DNA of 64,000 bases, taken from Lachnospiraceae bacterium. GTDB lineage: Bacteria > Bacillota > Clostridia > Lachnospirales > Lachnospiraceae. Positions 54,299 to 62,508 of the stretch are shown piece by piece. The notes under the pieces are model-generated. The model was given only the letters and a program-made list of their open reading frames with translations, ran no database searches and was not told the origin of the DNA. Position 1 is the first letter of the stretch; each line of letters opens with the position of its first letter. The position numbers were made by a program, and so were the translations under genes. The stretch covers positions 62,001 through 126,000 of the forward strand of contig JAFXXN010000029.1 of the NCBI GenBank assembly GCA_017542245.1. The letters are read 5' to 3'.

Positions 54299-55807
54299 AT
54301 GAAGGGGAAGATTTCTCAGATTTTTACCAATATCAAGGGCTTTTATACCGCGGAAGCTACAAAAAAGAAGGCATTTATTATAACCGGCTGCATAGCTGCA
54401 GCAATCGTTTTAGCAATAGTACTCATTATTGTTCTGACGTCCGGGTCAAAAGAAGAACCTGAAGAAAAGGTTATGGAACCGGTATCTGTAACGTCTACAC
54501 CGATTCCTACGCCGACCGCTACTCCTGCACCGACGGCGACTGCCATTCCGACAGTAACACCTACTCCCTCACCTACACCGTCCCCTACGCCTTTGCCTGA
54601 TCCTGGCAAAGTTCATACAGCATTGGGTGAAGTTCAGAGCGCAATAAATGGAATGTGGGTAAAAGAAGAAATAGCAAAACAGCGTCCGTATTGTATTATG
54701 TTTAACAATATTGGAGTTGCAAATCCCCAAAGCGGTATCGGATGTGCGGATATCCTTTACGAAATTTTGGCAGAAGGCGGAATTACCAGATGCATGGGCG
54801 TTTTCGAAAATCTGACCGAAGAAAGTTCATGTAAGGACAGGATAGGGTCTGTAAGAAGTGCAAGGCATTATTTCGCAAGCATCGCATCCGAATATGACTC
54901 TATTTTCATTCATTTTGGAGAAACGGTTTATGCCACAAGGAAGATTGCAGCATTAAAGATTGACCATCTTGAAGGCACTTATGCAGAAGGAAGTACAGTT
55001 TATTACAGGGATAAGTCAATAAAAGCTCCGCATAATGCATTTGCGACACTTGCAGGTATACACAAAGCAATCGCAAACAAAAAGTTCAGAACCGAACATA
55101 ATGATGATTTTGTACCTCAGCATTTTACATTTGCATATCCTGTAGAGTTTCCGTTAGATCAGGAAGAAATAACAGAACAAGAGGATGCGGAGGCAGCTCC
55201 TTCGGCTGCAGTTCAGGTTCCTACCGAAGCAGTTCCGGTTACTACCGGAGCGGTTACTGCTGGGGATACTGAAGGTGAGACCAATGAAACTTCCGATACG
55301 GCAGAAGAAATTGATGTCACAGCAGAAATCGCAAAATATTATATGACCTCGGTTGATCTGGCACAGACAACTACAGAAGCGAGTCTTGTAAAACTGGGAT
55401 TTTCAAATTATACTACACCGTATCTGACATATGATCCCGAAACAAAGCTTTATACAAGATATCAGTTCGGCGGTGAGCATATCGATTACAATACAAAAGA
55501 ACCGCTTAAATTTAATAATGTCATTGTCCAGATAGTTCACGAATTTAACAGAGATAAAAACGGATATCAGGAGATTGAAGGATACAATGACTCAAAGAAT
55601 GAAAAAAAGGAGATACAGGGTGAAGTTTCAGGAAAAGGTTATTATATCTGTGAAGGCAAATGCATTGAAATAACCTGGACTAAATGTGAAAAAGACTATA
55701 CATGTAATTATTATACAACTGATGGTGAATTACTAAGGATTCGTCCGGGTAAGACATTTATCGCTGTATATCCGGATTTCAGAATTGATAAATTGACCAT
55801 AAGCTGA
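54299..55807 (+). CDS. DUF3048 (YerB-like) membrane-anchored protein with Pro/Thr linker
   Basis: A 502-residue protein. It has a cytoplasmic stub and one membrane helix (ITGCIAAAIVLAIVLIIVL). A Pro/Thr-rich linker at about residues 62-100 follows (TPIPTPTATPAPTATAIPT). Then comes the DUF3048 domain with RPYCIMFNNIGVANPQSGIG, ADILYEILAEGGITR, GSVRSARHYFASIASEYD and the later HFTFAYPVEFP. A second, acidic Ala/Thr/Glu insertion (about 285-345) divides the domain. B. subtilis YerB is the lipoprotein relative; the role is not known. ATG 54299 is chosen because CGGAG lies 8 bases upstream. TTG 54293 is less likely. The Pro runs make it a plausible EF-P client. Confidence 0.9.
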   Translation: MKGKISQIFTNIKGFYTAEATKKKAFIITGCIAAAIVLAIVLIIVLTSGSKEEPEEKVMEPVSVTSTPIPTPTATPAPTATAIPTVTPTPSPTPSPTPLPDPGKVHTALGEVQSAINGMWVKEEIAKQRPYCIMFNNIGVANPQSGIGCADILYEILAEGGITRCMGVFENLTEESSCKDRIGSVRSARHYFASIASEYDSIFIHFGETVYATRKIAALKIDHLEGTYAEGSTVYYRDKSIKAPHNAFATLAGIHKAIANKKFRTEHNDDFVPQHFTFAYPVEFPLDQEEITEQEDAEAAPSAAVQVPTEAVPVTTGAVTAGDTEGETNETSDTAEEIDVTAEIAKYYMTSVDLAQTTTEASLVKLGFSNYTTPYLTYDPETKLYTRYQFGGEHIDYNTKEPLKFNNVIVQIVHEFNRDKNGYQEIEGYNDSKNEKKEIQGEVSGKGYYICEGKCIEITWTKCEKDYTCNYYTTDGELLRIRPGKTFIAVYPDFRIDKLTIS

Positions 55808-55840
55808 TATCGAAAAAAGTAATGTTGGAAAAGAATTAAA

Positions 55841-57469
55841 ATGGAAAACAAGAAAAAATCAGGTTTTTTACTTCAGGGTGGAATACTTGCTGCTGCAGGT
55901 TTATTTACCAGGTTTATAGGTATGCTGTACAGAATCCCTCTTGAAAGAGTTGTGGGAAGAGAAGGAATGGGTTATTACAGCAATGCCTATGAGATTTATA
56001 ACATAGCACTGCTTATTTCATGCTACAGTGTTCCTGTGGCAGTTTCAAAAGTTATAGCGGACAAGGACGGTAAAGGAGAATATGTAAACGCTTCCAGGTA
56101 TTTTAAATATGCGCTTTTGATTTCTTCTTCGATCGGACTGGTTGTTTCGGCACTGGTATTCTTTTTAGCTCCTCAGATTGCGGGAATATTTGAATACCCG
56201 AGCAGTATTCTTCCTTTAAGGGTACTTGCTCCTACAATATTTGTATTCTCTTTTATGGGAGTTTTCCGTGGTTTCTTTCAGGGAAAAAGGACTATGGTAC
56301 CGACAGCCATAAGCCAGATTGTTGAGCAGATATTTAATGCAATTGTTAGTGTATGGGCAGCATATTTGCTTGTAAATTCAGTTACAGAGACAACTCAAAA
56401 GGCTTCAAGAGGAGCTGCAGGAGGAACAGCAGGTACGCTTTCAGGTGCGATTTGCGGATTGCTGCTTCTGCTTTTCCTGTTTATAAAACAGCGTAAATCT
56501 AATAAAAAACTGATATTGAGCGATACTACAGGAGCCGTTGATTCTGCGGGGGCTATATGTAAAACCATCATTTTAACGATGATACCTATAGTGCTCAGCC
56601 AGACTATTTATCAGATAAGCGGTATCATAGATTCATATATGTTTTCTAATGCGATGGTTAATAAGGGCTTTGATGAAAGAACACGGTCTATTTTCTGGGA
56701 TGCATATTCAAACAGATATAAATGGATGTATAATGTTCCGGTAGCTATCGCTTCGGCATTCGGAGTAACGATAGTTCCCACACTTTCGGCTTGTTTGGGC
56801 AGACGGGATATTGACGGAATTAAGACAAGGATTGCTTCGGCGGTAAAAGTAAATATGCTCGTAGCTTTTCCGGCTGCTGCGGGACTGGGATTTTTGTCTA
56901 AACCGATATTGCTGCTTATGTTTAACCATGCTGATGATACATTGGGACCTGAGCTGTTGACAATCGGTTGCAGCGCTGTTGTTTTCTTTGCCCTGTCAAC
57001 TCTTACGAACGGAGTGCTTCAGGGAATAAATAAAATGAGAAAACCGGTTATCCATGCACTCATATCACTGGTTATACATATTTTTGTTATTCAGGTACTT
57101 TTGTGGTTTTTGGATATGGGAGTGAAGGGCATGGTTATCGGTAATATGCTTTACGGACTATGCGTATGTATATTTAACTGGATATCCATAAAAAAAGCTC
57201 TGAATTATAAGCAGGAAGTAATAAAGACATTTATAATGCCCTGTATCTGTTCACTTATCATGGGAGGTGTAGCATATTTATTATACTGGTTCCTGTGTAA
57301 TGAGATTTATAATCACGTAATAATGGTAGTACCGGTAGTATTTTTCGCAATTATACTTTACGGTGTTCTTATAGTGATAACCAGAACTGTGACTAAAGAA
57401 GAGCTGAAAACTATGCCTATGGGAGGAAAAATCGTTAAATTATTCACAAAGATTCATTTGTTAAAGTAA
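55841..57469 (+). CDS. Polysaccharide/lipid flippase of the MVF family (SpoVB/YtgP-like)
   Basis: A 542-residue protein with about 14 membrane helices. It begins with FLLQGGILAAAGLFTRFIGM then LYRIPLERVVGREGMGYYS, the standard opening of SpoVB/YtgP-like flippases (MOP superfamily). SYVPVAVSKVIADK-like NSCYSVPVAVSKVIA and FRGFFQGKRTMVPTAISQI are also typical. It should move lipid-linked precursors, for example lipid II or capsule units, across the membrane. AAAAG precedes the ATG. It is followed by the BaiN-type FAD gene after 22 bases. Confidence 0.9.
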   Translation: MENKKKSGFLLQGGILAAAGLFTRFIGMLYRIPLERVVGREGMGYYSNAYEIYNIALLISCYSVPVAVSKVIADKDGKGEYVNASRYFKYALLISSSIGLVVSALVFFLAPQIAGIFEYPSSILPLRVLAPTIFVFSFMGVFRGFFQGKRTMVPTAISQIVEQIFNAIVSVWAAYLLVNSVTETTQKASRGAAGGTAGTLSGAICGLLLLLFLFIKQRKSNKKLILSDTTGAVDSAGAICKTIILTMIPIVLSQTIYQISGIIDSYMFSNAMVNKGFDERTRSIFWDAYSNRYKWMYNVPVAIASAFGVTIVPTLSACLGRRDIDGIKTRIASAVKVNMLVAFPAAAGLGFLSKPILLLMFNHADDTLGPELLTIGCSAVVFFALSTLTNGVLQGINKMRKPVIHALISLVIHIFVIQVLLWFLDMGVKGMVIGNMLYGLCVCIFNWISIKKALNYKQEVIKTFIMPCICSLIMGGVAYLLYWFLCNEIYNHVIMVVPVVFFAIILYGVLIVITRTVTKEELKTMPMGGKIVKLFTKIHLLK

Positions 57470-57491
57470 ATAAGATGGAATGGAGCAGATC

Positions 57492-58748
57492 ATGCCAAAG
57501 AAGATATATGATAAGATTATCATAGGCGGAGGAGCTGCAGGACTTATGGCAGCTTATTCTGCTTGCCTGGTAAGGTCGAATGCCAATGAAAAGCCTGAGA
57601 TTCTTGTGCTTGAGGCTAATGACAAACCCGGAAAAAAGATTACTGCTACGGGAAATGGGAAATGTAATTTTACAAATATGAACCAGTCACCGGAGTGTTA
57701 TCGGAGTCGTGATCCTGAAAAAGCATTTAGGATAATACAGCGATTTGATAATGAGAAAACGATAAATCTTTTTAACTCGCTTGGAATTCTTTGTACCGAG
57801 AGAAACGGATACTGTTATCCGTACGGTGAACAGGCCAGAACCTTACGAGACGTATTACTGAGCAGGGCGGTGTCACTTGGAACCGCAATTTATACCGGAA
57901 AAAAAGTTATCGATATTTCAAAAAGAGATGGATTGTTTAATGTTGAGTGTAAAGACCAAACCTCGTACTCATCAAAAAAGCTTGTGGTATGTGCGGGAGG
58001 GGCTGCTTCCCCGGTCTTCGGATCGGACGGTTCGATGTTCAGCATCCTCGAAAACATGGGATTTACGATTGTTAAGCCGAAACCAGCGCTTTGCGGATTA
58101 TTCCTTAATTCGAAAATATTAAAAAGAATTGAAGGAGTAAGGATACGATGCAAATGTAGTCTTTATATAAACGAACAGAGAAATTCGGTTTATGAGGAAA
58201 GAGGAGAAGTTGTATTTAACAGAAATGGCATAAGCGGCATACCGGTTATGAATTTAAGCAGATTTGCCATAAATGCCTTAGAAAGCAACGAGCATCCTGT
58301 TTTACGGCTTGATTTCTTTCCTGATATGAATATAAAGGCACTTAAACAATATATGTGTTCTTTGGCTCAAAGTTCTGTAGTCCCTATCGGGAGTGCGTTG
58401 TCAGCTTTGATCAATGATAAATTGCTGAGTGTACTGCTCGAAGAAACCGGACTTGACTTTGACGGTCTGACTACCGCTTCGGATTCAAAGACTATAAGGC
58501 AGGGTCTCGGAACTCTTGCAGGTCTTTTTAAAGGGCTTAAACTGCCTATCAAAGGGTATGCGGGATTTGAGTTTGCCCAGACTACCCAGGGCGGAGTAAT
58601 ACTGAAAGAAATCAATGAAATGACGATGGAGAGCATAAAGTATCCGGGCATGTTTTTTGCTGGAGAGATCCTTGATGTCGATGGGATGTGCGGAGGGTAC
58701 AATCTTCAGTGGGCATGGACTACAGGATATCTTGCAGGAAAGAATTAA
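57492..58748 (+). CDS. BaiN/RdsA-type (HI0933 family) NAD(P)/FAD-dependent oxidoreductase
   Basis: A 418-residue flavoprotein. The FAD Rossmann motif is KIIIGGGAAGLMAAY, followed by KPGKKITATGNGKCNFTN, CAGGAASPVFGSDGS and the C-terminal QTTQGGVILKEINE and DVDGMCGGYNLQWAWTTG. All belong to the HI0933/YhiN family. It is related to bile-acid reductase BaiN but substrate assignment is not possible. I choose ATG 57492 because GGAG lies 7 bases before it. ATG 57480 would add four residues. Confidence 0.92.
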   Translation: MPKKIYDKIIIGGGAAGLMAAYSACLVRSNANEKPEILVLEANDKPGKKITATGNGKCNFTNMNQSPECYRSRDPEKAFRIIQRFDNEKTINLFNSLGILCTERNGYCYPYGEQARTLRDVLLSRAVSLGTAIYTGKKVIDISKRDGLFNVECKDQTSYSSKKLVVCAGGAASPVFGSDGSMFSILENMGFTIVKPKPALCGLFLNSKILKRIEGVRIRCKCSLYINEQRNSVYEERGEVVFNRNGISGIPVMNLSRFAINALESNEHPVLRLDFFPDMNIKALKQYMCSLAQSSVVPIGSALSALINDKLLSVLLEETGLDFDGLTTASDSKTIRQGLGTLAGLFKGLKLPIKGYAGFEFAQTTQGGVILKEINEMTMESIKYPGMFFAGEILDVDGMCGGYNLQWAWTTGYLAGKN

Positions 58749-58864
58749 CATGCATTTTACCAAAAAAATTTATTTTTGTTATTAATGATACTTGCGAAAA
58801 GGAATATTCTGGTTATTAAATTCTTACGATCATCAGTATCATAAAAATATAAGGAGGGTTCTCT

Positions 58865-60640
58865 ATGAGGAAAAAAAGATTTGGCATGTTACTCGTTGTT
58901 GCAGCTTTAGTTATTACATTGGCTGCTGAAGCATTTTTTGTTCCGATGGTTTCTGCCAAAGCTGCTGAAAGCAGTGAAGACACCGTCACAGTAACAAAAA
59001 CAGCATTGAAAAATGCAAAACTTAGTACCAAAGTTTATGTGAACGGAACAAAACTTAAGAAAAAAGGATTTTATGTAAGCGGAAAAGTTAACGGTAAGAA
59101 AGAAACAATTTATTATGTTTCTGCAAAGCTTTTTGCTAAAGCTCTCGGAGGAAAGTATTCCGTAAAGGGTAAGAATGTTACCATTACTCTTGAAGGCTTT
59201 AAAGTTGATTTTACAATCGGTAAGGATGGTTATGCTGCTTCTGTTACCGAAGGACTTGGGGCAATGGCTCCCGTAAGTAAAGGAAGATCATATAAGAAGG
59301 GAAGTTATGTATATATTCCCGTTAATGTTTTCGCATCACTCTGTGAAGGCCTTTTAAACAATAAGGTTGAAATTAATGCATCGAAGAAAAAGCTTTCCTT
59401 CGATTTGGTTCAGGAAACTGAAGGAGATTTAACATGGTTTGTTGATGAGAGATTTACAAAAACAAAATCATCTGAAGTTACTTCTGAAGCTATGGCAGCA
59501 TTTGAATTAGCTATAAAAGATTATCAGGATGATGCAGAGATAAAGCCGGTAGCATTACTTGCAACAGCTGATATCATGAGCACTATGAATTATGCTTTGT
59601 GTTGCAGATATTCTAAGGAAGGTGAAAATACTGTTTATGCTCTAGCTGTTGTGAATGTTATGCCTACGGGAACAGCTTCGATAATAGAACTTAAAAAGAT
59701 ACCGGATTTTGTATCACACGTTTCTACAGCTCCTGTTACCGGAGGTTGGGGTGAGCCTTCAAGCGTTGTTATAGACAGTAAAATGAAAGTAGCTTTTGAC
59801 ATGACTCTGGGTATGACTGACGGGGCTGTATATACTCCTGTAGCTATCCTTGAGAGCCAGGTTGTTGCCGGAATGAATTACTGTGTTCTTTGTGAATCAG
59901 AGATTATTTATCCCGATGCTGTGAAGACATATGCACTTGTTTATATCTATGTAGACCTTAAGGGAAATGCTGAAGTAACCGATATTAAAGTATATGTTCA
60001 GGAAGATCCAGCTGTTGAAGACGTAGATTATAAGCATTTAAGAGGAAATGCATTTGAGGCACTTACCGTAAAAGGACTAAAATATATAATTAACGATGAT
60101 GAATCCACATTGGATAATCTTGCAATTATCAGTTCTGATTTTGTTATAGATGAGAGAGTTAGTTCGATGGGAAGCGTCCAGATACAGAAAGGTGCCAATG
60201 TAACTATAAAAGCAGGAGGAGCCCTTCAGGCAAATCTGGATATAGATGAAGGCGCAACCGTAACAGTAGAGAAGGGCGGAATTTTTGCTACTACCATGGG
60301 AGCTCAGTTCATTAATCAGGGAACTATCATAGTTAAGGATGGCGGAATACTTTTCAGTACTATGGGAACTGATATAACAAATGCTTCTAAAGGGAAAATA
60401 ACCCTTGACGGTACATTTGCCTGCGGTTGTGTGTCATACGGAGGTCAAACACATATTTGGTTTATAAATGAAGGAAAATTTGAAGGTAAGGGCACTATCG
60501 TGTTATATAATGCCGGAGATGACCCTACTATGTTTGAACCTACAGATCTTGATGCCTGCAAGGCCGAAATAGAAAGTATTATTGGTAAAGACAGCAGTAT
60601 AACAGTTATCACAACAGACAACATAGATATTCAGTTTTAA
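58865..60640 (+). CDS. Secreted protein with stalk domain, two cystatin-like repeats and a beta-solenoid tail
   Basis: A 591-residue paralogue of the 39761 protein. The signal peptide ends near SAKAAESS. Residues 40-180 are the stalk-like domain (YVSAKLFAKALGGKYSV, YIPVNVFASLCEGLL). Two cystatin-like domains follow. The first is degenerate: LLATADIMSTMNYALC has no QxVxG. The second is intact: GGWGEPSS, then AILESQVVAGMNYCVL and YPDAVKTYALVYIYVD. After residue 385 comes a 205-residue repetitive tail (ANVTIKAGGALQANLDIDEG, TIIVKDGGILFSTMGTD) that looks like a right-handed beta-solenoid. AAGGAGGG lies before the ATG. It is probably exported and displayed as a cysteine protease inhibitor or ligand, by inference. 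Confidence 0.8.
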   Translation: MRKKRFGMLLVVAALVITLAAEAFFVPMVSAKAAESSEDTVTVTKTALKNAKLSTKVYVNGTKLKKKGFYVSGKVNGKKETIYYVSAKLFAKALGGKYSVKGKNVTITLEGFKVDFTIGKDGYAASVTEGLGAMAPVSKGRSYKKGSYVYIPVNVFASLCEGLLNNKVEINASKKKLSFDLVQETEGDLTWFVDERFTKTKSSEVTSEAMAAFELAIKDYQDDAEIKPVALLATADIMSTMNYALCCRYSKEGENTVYALAVVNVMPTGTASIIELKKIPDFVSHVSTAPVTGGWGEPSSVVIDSKMKVAFDMTLGMTDGAVYTPVAILESQVVAGMNYCVLCESEIIYPDAVKTYALVYIYVDLKGNAEVTDIKVYVQEDPAVEDVDYKHLRGNAFEALTVKGLKYIINDDESTLDNLAIISSDFVIDERVSSMGSVQIQKGANVTIKAGGALQANLDIDEGATVTVEKGGIFATTMGAQFINQGTIIVKDGGILFSTMGTDITNASKGKITLDGTFACGCVSYGGQTHIWFINEGKFEGKGTIVLYNAGDDPTMFEPTDLDACKAEIESIIGKDSSITVITTDNIDIQF

Positions 60641-60686
60641 CTAAATGTATTTTTGGCTGAATTTATTCAGTAAGATAAAGATTGAT

Positions 60687-60729
60687 GCCCGGCTTAAGTC
60701 TGGTCATGATAACCGGATTTAAGTCGGGC
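60687..60729 (+). other. Imperfect inverted repeat before the FAD dehydrogenase gene
   Basis: GCCCGGCTTAAG at 60687-60698 pairs with TTAAGTCGGGC at 60719-60729 with one mismatch. There is no T-tract. It may be a weak terminator for the cystatin-like gene or a leader structure. Confidence 0.45.
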
Positions 60730-60785
60730 GGATTGACTTAAAAAGTTATCATCTTTCGTAATAAGACACATAGGAGTGGATTAAT

Positions 60786-62474
60786 TTGATCAGAATTAAC
60801 AATATCAGGATAACACCCTGTGAAAGGTTTTGTTTTAATGAAACAAAAGATAAGGGGTTATCAAATGCTGTTAAGGCAGAACTAAAAAAGCTGATATTAA
60901 AAAAACTAAGGATATCCGAAGATAGGCTTATAGGATACGACATATATAAACAATCCATCGATGCGAGAAAAAAAGAGGATGTAAAGGTAGTTTTTTCTGT
61001 CGATGTTAAAATAAAAGATGAAAATTCGTATTTAAGAAAAAACAGGGATAAAGATATCTCATTTATTAAAGAAGAAAAAAAAGAAATTAATAAGATAGAT
61101 ATTAAATCAGATAAGAAAGTTGTTATCGCAGGTGCCGGTCCGGCAGGACTTATGTGTGCACTAAAAATGGCTAAGGCAGGGCTTAAACCGATTCTTTTGG
61201 AACGTGGGGAAGATGTGGATAAGCGTATGAAAACTGTCCAGAAATTCTGGCAGGATGGAGTGTTAAATCCGTCTTCGAACGTGCAGTTTGGAGAGGGAGG
61301 TGCTGGTACCTTTAGTGACGGGAAACTTAATACTATGGTAAAAGACAAAGAAGGATATATGAAAGAGGTATATCATATTTTTGTCGAAAACGGTGCCGAT
61401 GAAAGCATAATGTATATAAATAAGCCGCATATAGGAACCGATAGGTTAAAAGAGATTGTAAAATCTATAAGAAATAAGATAATTCAGTTTGGCGGTGAAG
61501 TTCATTTTTCTGCACAGGTTACGGATGTTTTTACTAAAGAGGAGGCAGGAGAAAGTCTGAAAAAGATATGCGGAGTTCTTCTTTCGGACGGAACAAGGAT
61601 AGAATGCGATAATCTAGTGCTGGCAATCGGACATAGTGCGCGGGATACATTTGAAATGCTCGAAAAAAAGGGCGTATATATGGAACAGAAGCCCTTTGCT
61701 ATAGGAGTGAGGGTTCAGCATCCTCAAAAATATATTGATTCTCAGCAATATGGTGTTTTTTCAAAATATCTGCCGGCGGCTGACTATAAACTTACATATA
61801 CCAAAGAAGGAAAGAGAAGTGTATATTCATTCTGCATGTGTCCGGGCGGTTATGTGGTCAATGCTTCTTCAGAACCGGAAAGACTTACGGTAAACGGGAT
61901 GAGTTACAGCGGACGTGACGGAAAAAGTTCAAATTCTGCAATTGTTGTACAGGTTTCTCCTTCCGATTATCCGGGAGAAGATGCTTTAGCAGGTATGAGA
62001 CTTCAGAGAAATATTGAAGAAGAAGCTTATAAAACGGGTAAAGGAAGGATACCTGTTCAGAATCTGGAAGATTTTGCCGCTTTGGCAAAAAACAAATATA
62101 AGGATATAGATGAATCTGTTGAAACAGTCTGTTCAAATGAAATGTATTTTGAAAATAATGAACCTGACTGTAAAGGTTTATGGGCATATAACGATTTAAA
62201 CGGATTTATTCCAAAATATATTGCGGAATCCCTTCTTGAAGCTTTTCCTGAGTTTGGAAAAAGTATTAAAGGTTATAATTCAAAAAACACTTTGCTTTTG
62301 GGACTGGAAAGCAGGACTTCTTCACCGGTAAGGATCCTGCGCGGTAAAAATCTGCAGAGTGTCAATGTATCGGGCCTGTATCCCTGCGGAGAAGGGGCAG
62401 GATATGCCGGAGGAATTACAAGTGCTGCTATGGACGGCTTGAAAGTTGCCGATGCGATACTTGGTTTATACTAA
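60786..62474 (+). CDS. Large FAD-dependent dehydrogenase (COG2509-like), TTG start
   Basis: A 562-residue flavoprotein. The N-terminal 110 residues form a basic ferredoxin-like or winged domain (LKKLILKKLRISEDRLIGYD). The FAD motif is VVIAGAGPAGLMCALKMAKAG, followed by QFGEGGAGTFSDGKLNT and AIGHSARDTFEML. The C-terminus has LYPCGEGAGYAGGITSAAMD. This is the COG2509 uncharacterised dehydrogenase family, common next to miaB/mutS in Clostridia. The start appears to be TTG at 60786, with AGGAG 9 bases upstream and no in-frame ATG near. The substrate is unknown. Confidence 0.9.
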   Translation: MIRINNIRITPCERFCFNETKDKGLSNAVKAELKKLILKKLRISEDRLIGYDIYKQSIDARKKEDVKVVFSVDVKIKDENSYLRKNRDKDISFIKEEKKEINKIDIKSDKKVVIAGAGPAGLMCALKMAKAGLKPILLERGEDVDKRMKTVQKFWQDGVLNPSSNVQFGEGGAGTFSDGKLNTMVKDKEGYMKEVYHIFVENGADESIMYINKPHIGTDRLKEIVKSIRNKIIQFGGEVHFSAQVTDVFTKEEAGESLKKICGVLLSDGTRIECDNLVLAIGHSARDTFEMLEKKGVYMEQKPFAIGVRVQHPQKYIDSQQYGVFSKYLPAADYKLTYTKEGKRSVYSFCMCPGGYVVNASSEPERLTVNGMSYSGRDGKSSNSAIVVQVSPSDYPGEDALAGMRLQRNIEEEAYKTGKGRIPVQNLEDFAALAKNKYKDIDESVETVCSNEMYFENNEPDCKGLWAYNDLNGFIPKYIAESLLEAFPEFGKSIKGYNSKNTLLLGLESRTSSPVRILRGKNLQSVNVSGLYPCGEGAGYAGGITSAAMDGLKVADAILGLY

Positions 62475-62508
62475 CTGAAAAATATATATTTATTTAGAGG
62501 TTTTTTAA

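Noticed and set aside
55841..57469. Evidence for sporulation from the SpoVB-like flippase
   Set aside because: The family includes many non-sporulation flippases, and no other sporulation gene is seen.
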